A DNA stretch of 20,000 nt from Mesostigma viride (taxonomy: Eukaryota > Streptophyta > Mesostigmatophyceae > Mesostigmatales > Mesostigmataceae): positions 2,259,088 to 2,279,087 of the forward strand of contig RPFO01000156.1 of assembly GCA_009746045.1 (NCBI GenBank), read 5' to 3'. The notes beneath the pieces were generated by a model. It did no database searches and was not told the DNA's origin. It saw only the letters and a list, made by a program, of their open reading frames with translations. A program made the translations under genes and the position numbers. This document shows positions 1-18,172 of the stretch, piece after piece (positions within the stretch are counted from its first letter, which is position 1; each line of letters opens with the position of its first letter).

Positions 1-7
1 CCCTGGT

Positions 8-195
8 CCCCATTGACGCTGGGTTGTCAACGGTGTCACGACACTCCTGATTGGCCGCGGTTCAGAGTTCGCTTCTTTTTTTAATTTTTGTTTTATTCGT
101 TTTTTTTTTTTTTTAAGTCTCTGGCCCGCGCGAAATCTCCCGAACCGGGCCAATCAGATGTCGTGACACCGTGACACCCCACTCAATGCGGACGC
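8..195. repeat. Fold-back (inverted-repeat) element at the left edge
   Basis: The arm at about 8-73 is complementary to the arm at about 129-195. Matching blocks include GGTGTCACGACAC against GTCGTGACACC and CTGATTGGCC against GGCCAATCAG, with small gaps. The loop (about 74-128) is T-rich, with a run of 16 or more T at about 100-115. The form fits a non-autonomous fold-back or MITE-like element. No target duplication was identified, and the element may extend past the window edge. Confidence 0.6.
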
Positions 196-2312
196 ACGAG
201 TTTCTGAGACCCGGACACCACTACAAACCAACTACAAACATGTTGAGACATGGGTGTCACAACCGATGTCACAAGGTGTGCAGCGGTATTGTCCCCGCTC
301 TTCAATCCCGAGGCCCACAATTATCAACCCCCATCTCATCCGGCCAGTTTTCATCTGCTGTCAGGATAGCTAGGATGCTAGTCCGATAAACTAAGGGGTG
401 CAGTATCGAGGCTTCTAGGAAATATTTTCTTAGGATTGTGCCGTTCATAGTAATTCGTTGATGTGCCCTCCCGTATATCTGATGACGTCGTCATATATCT
501 ACTTGTCGTAACTAATAACTTGCCGCGCGCCTTCCATTATTTTAGTATCCGCCAACATGATGCCACAGGTATTACCCTCTAATGCGTGCAGTAGTCCTTC
601 CGAGTTAGTGTTTGTCGTTGTCAGTTTCTCGGGTTATTCCATCCAACCGACGGGTAGGCACCAGGTGGGACGTTGTGTACTCGTGTGGTGCTGCCCATCC
701 CGCTTTTCTTGCCGCCGGCCCACTTCTAAGCGAAGCACACATTCCCTTCTCCTCTCTGCAGCATCCGCACAGCTTGCGTGCTTGACAATGACAATGACAA
801 CAAAAAAAAAAAACGTCAAGCCGAGAGGGTCAGCACGAAAAGGAAGGGGCCCGCGGCAACCACGCCCCAACGCATCCCAGGGAGAGCATCAGCGGGCAGG
901 TTAAGGCCAGCGCGAAAACCACATCACGAACAACTTGTGCCAGCGGTTCATGATCCAAGCCGGCCCAACAACACACCAATACAACATCCTGTGTTGGTGG
1001 CTTAAACTCTGCAGTCAAAAAAGAAAATCTCAAGTTTGCCGGCCCACACACACACCACAGTGTCCACCGGATAACACACACCTTTATTTATAGCGGAAGC
1101 CATGAATCCGCTATGGCGGGCCCCACGCCCTCACCGTCAGCAAGACATATGGTTTTTTGGACACTAACCTGCGTATCGCCTGACTGCTCACTTTGCTATT
1201 TCAGATATATATATGTTAAGCCGCTGCCTCGGTGTCTGTGACCCTCACACGTCAACAGAATCTTTGCCACAGTCCAACACGCACGTTATGATATCACTTT
1301 TGTGCGTGCAGCCCATCGCATACCCGCCAAGCCTAGGTCCCTCACGCGTTATCCGCCGTTATCAGGAAGGCATGGCCGGTTGTGACGGAGCTAGAGTTAT
1401 TGTGATGAAGCACTCTTAGAGGCTCGCGACGATAAGCGTGCACCGAGGCGTAATTTGTTATATGAACGCTACTCAATGTGATTCTAACAGGGCACGTGGG
1501 CCGAGGCTTGCGCAGACCCGTGAAAAGCATCCCGGAGGTGATTTGATATAGCACGTGAGCTGTCGAACTGATGAAATAGCCGCCACGGTATATCGTGTCT
1601 TTTGGGCAGCGTTCTTGGCATTAAAAGACGCCGTGGCGTCAGGGGCTAAAACGGACCCTCGAGGTAATCGGCTCAATATCGCAGGGTGTGTTAGACTGCC
1701 GAGCGAACTATAGATCAAGGACTGTCGCCCCAAGCGACCCAGCAATTTTTGGCTGCTGCCTGGCCTTGGGCCTCTGTGTATATTCACCGAATGTCTATGC
1801 AACTTGTTTGATCTTCGCTGAGCTTCCGTATAACGGAGGTGGTGATTAGACGTACCCGGCATCTGCACAGTGCACCAGGCGATCTGCGCAGTAGTTGATC
1901 TTGTGGCAAACTATATCAACGCGTCGTCGAGTTGCATCGTGTTCTGGTGTGAAGAACTCTGCCCCGGGCCCCGGCTACCCACGACTCAAGGTATTCCCTG
2001 CATGCGTCCGCGACACTCCCATATTCCCCGACTTGCGTCACTGCTGTCTTTTCCCTACGCTCCCAATGGTTTTCTAGGCTCTAACTGGTTACAAACGGCA
2101 ACGTAATAGACAGCATCAGTAGAGCGAATGCACTGTGCACCGCATGGCGACGTCGTCGTTTTCGCCTCAGCGATCAAGGGAGCCGTGCGGCTTATCTCTC
2201 TGATTCTATGAAGTTAGAAGCTCCAAGCGACAAAATCAAAGCCAGTCATTGCTCCAGCCCAGCGATGTGAGCGAACCTGGCGCGCTCTCGCCGTGGCTCG
2301 CTTGCTGTAGGG
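196..2312. other. No gene seen; compositionally flat sequence
   Basis: Short open frames occur here on both strands, the longest 131 codons on the minus strand at 1473-1868. None has a recognisable domain, biased third-position GC, or flanking splice signals like those of the exons further right. Apart from an A-run near 800-812 and the poly-T of the left fold-back, the stretch lacks the microsatellites and AT-rich tails common elsewhere in the window. It may be upstream intergenic DNA of the kinase gene; no promoter could be pinned down. Confidence 0.5.
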
Positions 2313-2648
2313 TTGCGGAATAATCCACCATGTGCGCTGGTGACGCGCTTGAAGTCCGTCCTCCAGCGGTTTTCTCTCACCGCTGCACCTGTCGATGTCG
2401 CACAACCCCACTCGGTGGCCACTGCTGCGCACACTCAGAGTTGCCCATCATCTATGACCCCCTCTGTGTGTTGTGTAGATCCCCCCATCCTCTGCACCTT
2501 CTGTGCCCCCCCTGCGCCCCCCCTCTCTTTCTCTTACCCTGTGCACGCGCAGGCTCACACGACTACCCATGTCTACCCACACTAACATACCCGCCCACCC
2601 GCGCCAAAACACCAACTCGCCAACACGGATACACTCACTGCCCTACAG

Positions 2649-11750
<9,102 letters not shown>

Positions 11751-12194
11751 AGCAGCTGGGTGGCTCGCCAGCTCTAGGTGGCTCTTGGCTGCTCTAGGCC
11801 TCGTAAGTTAACAAGCTGGGAAAGAAGGCACGCAGCCGTTACCTCGTGTGCTTTTGCCAGGAGCACTGGCAGCACTGTATATCTAGGTTATGCTGTGTTG
11901 TGCCGGGTTGTTTTTATGGACTCCCTGTTGGATGTTTCCCGTTGAAATCCGGAAGCTTGGGCGTTCGATGCTCAGTGGTCTTGTATTTAAATGTAATATA
12001 TAGAGGTATGGGCTAACATAAGCAGTTTGTTTATCAAGTCCTGGTATGTATTCAACTTCTTGATTAAATAATGTCATGTCCGTCCATGGCAAGACCAATT
12101 GATTCGGATAGCGGTGAAAAGTTGGGAGCGCTAGGCATCCATGCATGAATCCGCAGGCTGAGCCGGATTCGACGGCCGGTCTCAAGTTGTAACT
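11751..12194 (+). other. Probable 3' untranslated region and downstream spacer
   Basis: No coding signal. TGTAA, the polyadenylation motif used in many chlorophytes, occurs at 11992-11996, about 245 bases after the stop. Using it as the end of the transcript is an inference. GGTGGCTC(G/T) is repeated just after the stop. Confidence 0.45.
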
Positions 12195-12690
12195 TCAGTA
12201 AGTATAGTAAGTACCCACCCTCCTGCTGGACGGCAGCCCCGGCGACTCGCTCAAAGCTCCTTGGCAGCTGGCTCCCCTCCACGGCCGACGACATCGACAA
12301 CCGCATTGGTCAGGTCTGGGCGGCCCTCCGCCGCCTCGACAGGTTCTGGACATGTCGCTACCTGAGTGAGCGGCGCAAGCGCATTCCGGCTGTTCAAAGC
12401 CGTTGTCCTCAGCATCCTCCTTTACGGCTGCGAGGCGTGGACCCTGAAACAGGCGCTTAGCAAGGCAGCTTGACGGCACAGCCACTCGAATGCTCCGTCA
12501 CATCCTCGGCGTCCGCTACCAAGAGCGCCGCACCCGGGCCGAGCTCTACTGCGAGCTCCCTCTTGTCACCCATCCCATCCGACACTGCCGCCCGATCCTC
12601 TTTGCCGGGCATCTTGCCCGCACAGACCATGCAGGTGAATACCGATGTGGGCCCTGCGGGCGGGCTTAGGACTGGCCAACCAGGTAGACA
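12195..12690 (+). pseudogene. Non-LTR retrotransposon reverse-transcriptase C-terminal fragment
   Basis: After a short TAAGTATAGTAAGTAC tail, the translation, moving between frames, reads LGSWLPSTADDIDNRIGQVW, AALRRLDRFW, RLFKAVVLSILLYGCEAWTL, LDGTATRMLRHILGVRYQER and LFAGHLART. This is the post-catalytic (thumb/connection) part typical of LINE reverse transcriptases (LLYGxExWTL, LDGxxxRMLR). At least two frameshifts and a 5' truncation that removes the catalytic core make it dead. Confidence 0.8.
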
Positions 12691-12831
12691 CCTCTTCCTA
12701 TGGCAACCGGTTACCCGTCGCAACCCACTGGCAAACTTGTGCGCGCCCCGCATCGACGCGGCGCGACCCGGACCTAGCTATGTGACACCATTGCTTGAGG
12801 ATGCAGGGCTTCTGGGAGTCACTATCTGTAC

Positions 12832-13090
12832 CCCTGTAACTAGGACCTAGATAGCTTCTACCATCCATTCCCTCCCATGTTCCCCTCCCACTGAGGACTT
12901 ATGCTCACGTGACGCAGTCACGTGTCTATTAATTTATTAATTAATCTGTACTCCAGATGCGCCCGCATGATTACGTTAATTAATATAAATAATATACACG
13001 TGACTACCTCACGTGAGCATAAGTCCTAAGTGGGAGGGGGACATGGGATGGAATGGATTATGCTAGCTATCTAGTTAACTAGTTACAGGG
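12832..13090. mobile_element. 259-bp palindromic MITE
   Basis: The arms 12832-12924 and 12997-13090 are inverted copies at roughly 85% by eye: CCCTGTAACTAG against CTAGTTACAGGG, GGACTTATGCTCACGTGA against TCACGTGAGCATAAGTCC. AT-rich inner parts (TATTAATTTATTAATTAAT) also pair, leaving a short loop of about 30 bases. No coding sequence. The target duplication is not clear, so the superfamily is unassigned. Confidence 0.85.
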
Positions 13091-13439
13091 TTGTGGGCAC
13101 CACGTGCGGACCGAATCGCTATGAATGGCCAAACGCGGTCACACGCGGAGCCGCCCACACAGACTTGGGGTTGGTCTCCTTCATCACTAGCCATCTATCC
13201 TTGCAAACCATCTGCCTCCATATTACAGACAAACCGGGAGGCTGCCCGGGTGTGAGCCCGTCTCGTCTGGGGTAGCACATGTCCATGCCTATAGTCCACG
13301 GGTGGCGGCCCTACCGCGCGCGGCTTGGGGCATGCACGCGCCAGGTGAGGGCAAGACGCCCAGGCTGGGCCGGCATGGTGCCAGCTAGCTAGTCTATCTG
13401 ATGTGTCTACCTGATGAGGTGCCCGGCTAGGCCCAGGCG
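13091..13439. other. Spacer with no recognised gene
   Basis: GC-rich with several short palindromes (GCTAGCTAGCTAG near 13382). A 60-codon frame at 13093-13275 has no recognisable content. Probably retroelement-derived. Confidence 0.35.
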
Positions 13440-13800
13440 CCTGTGCCTAAGAATGTGGGAAACATAGGGCAAATCCGTCGAGGCGTTGCTCCAGCTCCTG
13501 CGTCAGTGTCCAGGTCTCGGCGCCGAGTAGGTCAGGATTGTCAGAATGACGACCTTGAATAGGTCCTGCTTGACGATCCGGGGTACAGTAGGGCGGGGTT
13601 GCTCCACAAGCTGCGGTGGTCATGAATGGAGTTGCGCCCACGCCATGCCTATCGATCCTTGTCATCAGGTCGCGTCCTCGCAGTTGGGAAGCCAAGTACT
13701 TAGTGCCGAGCAACTTGAAGCAGCCTGAAGTGAGGGTAGTTGACCTCGGTGTCGTCTAAGAGGCAGAGTGCAGGCGGGGGCCCGCATAATAGACAATGAA
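13440..13800 (-). pseudogene. Non-LTR reverse-transcriptase C-terminal fragment, minus strand
   Basis: On the minus strand the sequence reads LLGTKYLASQLRGRDLMTRI, then (shifted frame) LFKVVILTILTYSAETWTLT and QELEQRLDGFALCFP. The order matches the 12.2-kb fragment (YLGS, LFK, LLYGxExWTL, LDG). Frameshifts separate the parts. This is a different, diverged family member in the opposite orientation. Confidence 0.7.
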
Positions 13801-14032
13801 GGATAAAAGGGCTGCCATCTGCGATAAGCACCTTCCTGAGGGGCCGGCATGCTCCTGTTTTCTCCCCACGGGCCCCACGGCCCATTGCAATTCAATGCAG
13901 GGAAGAAGTCCGCAGGTGGAGGTTATTGCCCCTGAGGATAGCCGCTACTGGCACTGCGCCGCCTCGTCTGCATTACACGGTAGAGGACAGCTCAGATGAG
14001 GATTATATCCCCCTCTAGTGACTACATATATA
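13801..14032. other. Spacer with no recognised gene
   Basis: No domain in any frame. It ends in GACTACATATATACC, an AT-rich tail of the kind that precedes each retroelement piece here. Confidence 0.35.
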
Positions 14033-14710
14033 CCACCGGGTCATCCCCTTTGTCCTTGAGGAGTTCGATCGGGGCCATGGGCCCCAAGACAACGGAGCTT
14101 TTCCACGAGTGCTGCCAGTGCCGCCGAAGACCGGCCTTGACCTCGAGGGTCAGACCGCCCCGTGGTCTGCCCGCACGTGCTAGATCTTCGTATTCGGGCG
14201 GCAGCGCCTGTCACTCGCCCTCACTCGCACCGTGGCTGATGTGTTATTCCGCCGCACCCGGGCCGACTTTGTCACGACCCGGATGCTGTCCAGATCCCTC
14301 CCAGGCCTGCATGGTGGGCCGGCAGCGATGTGGCTGCGTGTCGTAGTTTTGTGACTGTATAGTTAGTTGTACCTTGTGCAGTGTGAGCTAGTACGCCGTA
14401 TTATACGCCGTATTATACGAAATACGCAATACGCCGAGGTTTGGCGTATTGCCGTACTAGAAATTTTGCTAGTAGTACGCCGTATTATACGCGTATAATA
14501 CACGTATTATACGAAATACGCAATACGCCGAGGTTTTGCCGTATTGCCGTATTGCCGTACTAGCTCACACTGACCTTGTGCAGCTGGCGTGATCCTTGGA
14601 TGTCCGTGTCAAAATTACTATTTCTTCAGGTTCTTCTTCGTTTCGGGTGTTTCCTTATGTTCACATGCCAATCTCACCACCGTAATTTGTCATTCTTACT
14701 GAATATATAT
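14033..14710 (+). mobile_element. Truncated non-LTR retroelement, family A copy 1 (interrupted)
   Basis: It opens with the decayed C-terminal coding end: VIPFVLEEF, then in shifted frames ELFHECCQ, APWSART and RRTRADFV. This matches VVPFVLEEFGAMGP in the family B domain at 15.9 kb. It ends with the shared 3' region and tail CATTCTTACTGAATATATAT. A hAT-like MITE splits it at 14379-14572. Frameshifts and 5' truncation leave no function. Confidence 0.85.
14379..14572. mobile_element. hAT-like MITE (194 bp) with 8-bp target duplication
   Basis: Terminal inverted repeats CAGTGTGAGCTAGTAC and GTACTAGCTCACACTG are perfect over 16 bases. Direct ACCTTGTG flanks lie at 14371-14378 and 14573-14580. The related copy at about 15030-15050 shows the empty site (TTGTACCTTGTGCAGCTGG) with a single ACCTTGTG. 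An 8-bp duplication and CAG ends are hallmarks of the hAT superfamily. The interior has repeated CGCCGTATTATAC and GAAATACGCAATACGCCGAG, likely subterminal transposase-binding repeats. No ORF, so mobilised in trans. Confidence 0.9.
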
Positions 14711-15180
14711 AGCTTGAGGAGTTCGGGGCCGCATGGGCCCCAAGACAGCGGAGTTTTTCCACAAGTGCTGCCAGCGCCGTGACGACCGCCTTGACCTCGC
14801 CGGGTCAGACCGCCCCGTGGTCTGCCCGCACGTGTTGTCCTAATTGTATTGGCGGCAGCGAGTGTCACTCGCCCGGCTCACTCGCACCGTGGCTTATGTG
14901 AATTATTCCGCCGCACCCGCCGGCCGACTTTGTCGCGACCGGCCCATGCATGCAGTCTAGATCCCTCCCAGGCCTGCAATGATGGTGGGCCGGCAGCGAT
15001 GTTGCTGCACGTCGTAGTTTTGTGATTAGTTGTACCTTGTGCAGCTGGCGTACGTGGTCCTTGGATGTCTGTGTCAGATTACTATGAATTTCTTCAGGGT
15101 TCTTCTTCTTTTCGGGTTTTTCCGGCTTATGTTGCATGCCAATCTCACCTCCGTAATTTATCATTCTCAATGAATATATA
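14711..15180 (+). mobile_element. Truncated non-LTR retroelement, family A copy 2
   Basis: It starts directly after the AT-rich tail of copy 1 (TATATATAGCTTGAGGAGTT) and runs collinear with it to the same tail (CTCAATGAATATATATG), without the MITE. The coding remnant has several small indels. It then abuts the 3' end of an oppositely oriented family B copy. Confidence 0.85.
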
Positions 15181-15182
15181 TG

Positions 15183-15530
15183 TTAAAAATATAATTACTT
15201 ACAACAGAGTGAAATCACTCAAACCAAAGCAAACGCCCAGCTATAAACCTATATACAGAGCCATGTCAAAGCTCTATACTACGATAAGACCAATGGAAAC
15301 GCCTAACGGGAGGAACCTAATAGCCCTGCTGCACCGCAAAATCAGCCCGCGTACGGCGGAGCATGATGTCAGCCATGGCCCGAGTCAGCGCCACCGACAA
15401 GCGCTGACGCCAATATGACGTCCAGGTCCGCGCCGACCATGGGGCCCGCTGGCCCTCCAGGTCCAGCCGGTCCTCCCGGAGCCGGCAACACTCCTTGAAG
15501 AAGGCGGAGGTCAGGGGCCCCATGGCATGA
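15183..15530 (-). mobile_element. Truncated non-LTR retroelement, family B copy 1
   Basis: The minus strand at 15523-15317 is an intact C-terminal end: GPLTSAFFKECCRLREDRLD, then APWSARTWTSYWRQRLSVAL, RRTRADFAVQQGY and stop. The 3' untranslated part follows to 15183 (TAATTATATTTTTAA). It is near-identical to the copy starting 355 bp downstream. 5' truncation lies just upstream of the ATG-like GGCCCCATGGC, next to a GAATATATAT tract. Confidence 0.85.
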
Positions 15531-16505
15531 ATATATATTAAAAATATAATTACTTACAGCAGAGTAAAATCACTCAAACCAAAGCAAACGCCCAGCTATA
15601 AACCTATATACAGAGCCATGTCAAAGCTCTATACTACGATAAGACCAATGGAAACGCCTAACGGGAGGAACCTAATAGCCCTGCTGCACCGCAAAATCAG
15701 CCCGCGTACGGCGGAGCATGATGTCAGCCATGGCCCGAGTCAGCGCCACCGACAAGCGCTGACGCCAATATGACGTCCGGCCAGGTCCGCGCCGACCATG
15801 GGGCCCGCTGGCCCTCCAGGTCCAGCCGGTCCTCCCGGAGCCGGCAACACTCCTTGAAGAAGGCGGAGGTCAGGGGCCCCATGGCCCCAAACTCCTCCAG
15901 GACAAAGGGCACCACACGATGGTGCCCGACGTCGCCGTAGGCCAGGAGCTTGGCCCGCTCCGCCCGGTCCGCCGTGTAACCTGCCGTGAGGGAGGCCCCA
16001 GCCACGTGGCTAAGAGCCAAGGGCCGCGCCACCGAAACGTCAATAAGCAGATGCCGGCCACCCCCCTCAAAGTCCAGCACCACGATGTCAGGCCGGTGGT
16101 TGGGGGAATAGAAGGCAGCGCCATCCGCATCCTCGGACCGGATGTTCGCGTGGGGGAAAACCGACCGAATCATGGCGAGCACCACCGTCAGGAGGACAGT
16201 GTGCAAATACAAATACCAATTCTGATTCTGTTGGCCCCCCATGCAGGCAAGGTAGTGAGTCCCCGTGGGATCCAGCGGCTGCCCACAGCTACCACAAGGC
16301 CGCCCGGCCGGAACAAGAGGCTGCGGGGCAAATAGCTGGTGCCGGAGCGCCACCGAGTAGTGGCTGGGAGCCAAGGCGAATGGGGGGGCCATGGGAAGAG
16401 CACGAAGGTACGCCGAGCCCACACTCCGCAAGGAAAGCGAGAACAGCCACGCACGTCCCTGGGCGTTGAGGTCCGCGAAAAGAGCAATCCAATCAGCCGT
16501 GTGGC
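15531..16505 (-). pseudogene. Non-LTR retrotransposon zinc-knuckle and restriction-like endonuclease domain (family B copy 2)
   Basis: The minus-strand frame is open from about 16503 to 15724. Upstream of the first possible start it reads ADWIALFADLNAQGRAWLFS. From the codon at 16431, residues 46-63 form a Cys-x2-Cys-x9-His-x3-Cys knuckle (CGSCGQPLDPTGTHYLAC). Residues 113-131 carry RPDIVVLDFEGGGRHLLIDV, matching the PD...D core of the restriction-like endonuclease of R2/NeSL-type LINEs. VVPFVLEEFGAMGP follows. A 4-bp insertion (GGCC near 15778) relative to copy 1 shifts the frame and removes the SYWRQRLS..RRTRADF end. Truncated upstream, so no reverse transcriptase is attached. Confidence 0.8.
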
Positions 16506-16529
16506 ATGAATATATATATAGCTGCTAGC

Positions 16530-16790
16530 TAGCTGGGGAGCATGCTCATGGCCCCGACGCCGCCGATTATGTGGAAACCCGCATCGGCCTGGCCTGGGCC
16601 AGGATCCGCTCGCTCAACCCCTACTGGCACTTGAAGGACCTGGGCGAGGACCGCAAGCGAGTGCTCTGACTTCAAGGTCCTGTTTCTCACGGTGCTCATG
16701 CACCTATGGCGCCGAGGCATGGACGCTCACGGACAAGATATGGCCACCCGGCTGGACGGCCGGTTTGCGGGATGATCCGACAGGTCGTGA
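16530..16790 (+). pseudogene. Non-LTR reverse-transcriptase C-terminal fragment
   Basis: Translated with frame changes it reads DAADYVETRIGLAWARIRSL, NPYWHLKDLGEDRKRVL, FKVLFLTVLMH, YGAEAWTLTDK, then ATRLDGRFAGMIRQVVN. This is the same region as the 12.2- and 13.5-kb pieces (RI..AW, LFK, YGxExWTL, LDG). It follows a GAATATATATATAG tract and is broken by at least two indels. Confidence 0.75.
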
Positions 16791-17340
16791 ACGTACGTAG
16801 GGTTTTTCACACATATGTCATTCAGAGTCTTTGTATAACTAGGGTATGCCTCGCATTATTACGGACGAGATTACGGGCAGCGTAGGAAAGCATTCGTAGG
16901 ACATATCTTGCTCGCACCGGCCAGTCAGGTATGTAGTAGACACCGCCCTCGGTCAGACTGGCCGACCCCCAGCGGCTTAATTTGGCCAGCCAGGGCGGCA
17001 TATACTGACCTGGCCTCAGGCCCCAAGGACATTAATTCCTAGAAAGATTGGTAAGCCTGCCATGAACTATACACAGCAGTTGCTGGCCGACCTATAGTGG
17101 TCGATCCCAGCCCAGTTTGAACACTGCATTTCCTCCCTCTCTCTAATTGCTTCAGGACTGCAATGCATGCAGAACAAGAAGAGGCGGGCAGATCATGGCA
17201 TTGTCCAGGCCGGCAGGCCGCAGGCCCACACGCCAGCCCCTGAGGGCAAGCCCCCCCCCCCCCCTTATATAGGAGGAAGGGGCGCTTTGCTCAGTAGAGT
17301 AATAGGATTTTCTAGATTATATAGCTTAAATTAAAGTTAC
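16791..17340. other. No gene seen
   Basis: No domain in six frames. Several GGCCAG/CTGGCC inverted pairs cluster at about 16918-17030. A C14 run is at about 17250, followed by TTATATAGG, a TATA-like sequence with no obvious gene behind it. Confidence 0.35.
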
Positions 17341-17410
17341 TCTTACTAAGTTAGGTTTCGCGGCTTCGCTCACCTCCGGCATCAAGCAAGGGAATACGTG
17401 CAACAGTGAT

Positions 17411-17430
17411 CTCCGTCCCCATGGACGGAG
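17411..17430 (+). other. Perfect 8-bp stem-loop before an AT-rich tail
   Basis: CTCCGTCC, loop CCAT, GGACGGAG. About 40 bases on lies the tail TTCAGTGAGTATATATATG. The arrangement resembles the 3' end of a retroelement, where an RNA hairpin is recognised by the reverse transcriptase. That role is inferred. Confidence 0.55.
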
Positions 17431-17472
17431 TCATGTTTTATATACAATTTACTTTAATTTTTAATTCAGTGA

Positions 17473-17746
17473 GTATATATATGTTGGGGCATGATGCAAG
17501 CGGCTCGAGAAGACTCACTTCACCGTGGACGACGACTTGACCCTGGCACAGCAACAACGGCGACGGGAGCTATGGCCGACCTACCTCCAGCTCCGGCAGA
17601 CCAAGGCGGGCCAGCCGGTGTACTGGAAGGGGGCGGCCATCTACGTCGGCCACAAGCCCTGGCACGCGACCCCCTCGACCACCGCGGCCCCAGCGCGACT
17701 CCAGCCCCAGCCTATAGGGGAATACAGCAGCAGTAGTGTAGAATAG
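17473..17746 (+). pseudogene. ORF1-like C-terminal fragment of a LINE-type element
   Basis: The frame that ends with TAG at 17746 reads LEKTHFTVDDDLTLAQQQRR, RELWPTYLQLRQTKAG and QPVYWKGAAIYVGHKPW. DDDLTxxQxxRRxxLxPxYxxLR followed by a V-Y-W-(K/R)-G strand recalls the C-terminal part of ORF1-type nucleic-acid-binding proteins of L1-like elements. It begins right after a GAGTATATATATG tail and has lost its N-terminal part. A hypothetical host gene remains possible. Confidence 0.5.
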
Positions 17747-18172
17747 TTAGACAGTGGCCTTGTACATGCCCGCCTACTACAGGCACTATCTATACCAGCT
17801 GAGGCCTAGCCTTTTTAGTCATGTACATGTGTGCCTATGATGAGCCACCCTCCAGATGATGCCTAGCTTTATGTAATTATGCAGTGCCCATGCAGGGAGT
17901 CCCTCCCTGCTGAGAAGCCATGCCCTAGCTCTCGTATAGCCATGATGATCTTCCCCCACATGGCATGCATGCTCCCCCCTTAACTGGGCATAGCGTGATA
18001 GACCATGAGGGTGCAGGTGCCCTGGTGCACCTAGAGCAGGGGTAGCTTACATTCCCACCCTCGCATGAAGTAGCCAAGAATGTATTAAAAGCCATATGCC
18101 CCTTCTCAGGGATATGTGCTACATTTACTCCCGACGGAGTGATGTTGATAATTAATTAATTAATGATGCATG
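17747..18172 (+). mobile_element. Probable 3' untranslated region and tail of the ORF1-bearing element
   Basis: Non-coding. It ends with a small stem-loop ACTCC-CGAC-GGAGT (18127-18140) and an AATTAATTAATTAATGATG tail. The same order of stop, spacer of 400-500 bases, stem-loop and AATT tail is found after the fragment at 19.3 kb. Confidence 0.45.

Noticed and set aside
1473-1868. 131-codon minus-strand frame
   Set aside because: No recognised domain, no codon bias and no splice or promoter context; its length is within chance for this composition.
17265-17275. TATATAGG as a core promoter
   Set aside because: No coding region with support follows; AT-rich tracts like this recur at retroelement tails throughout the right half.
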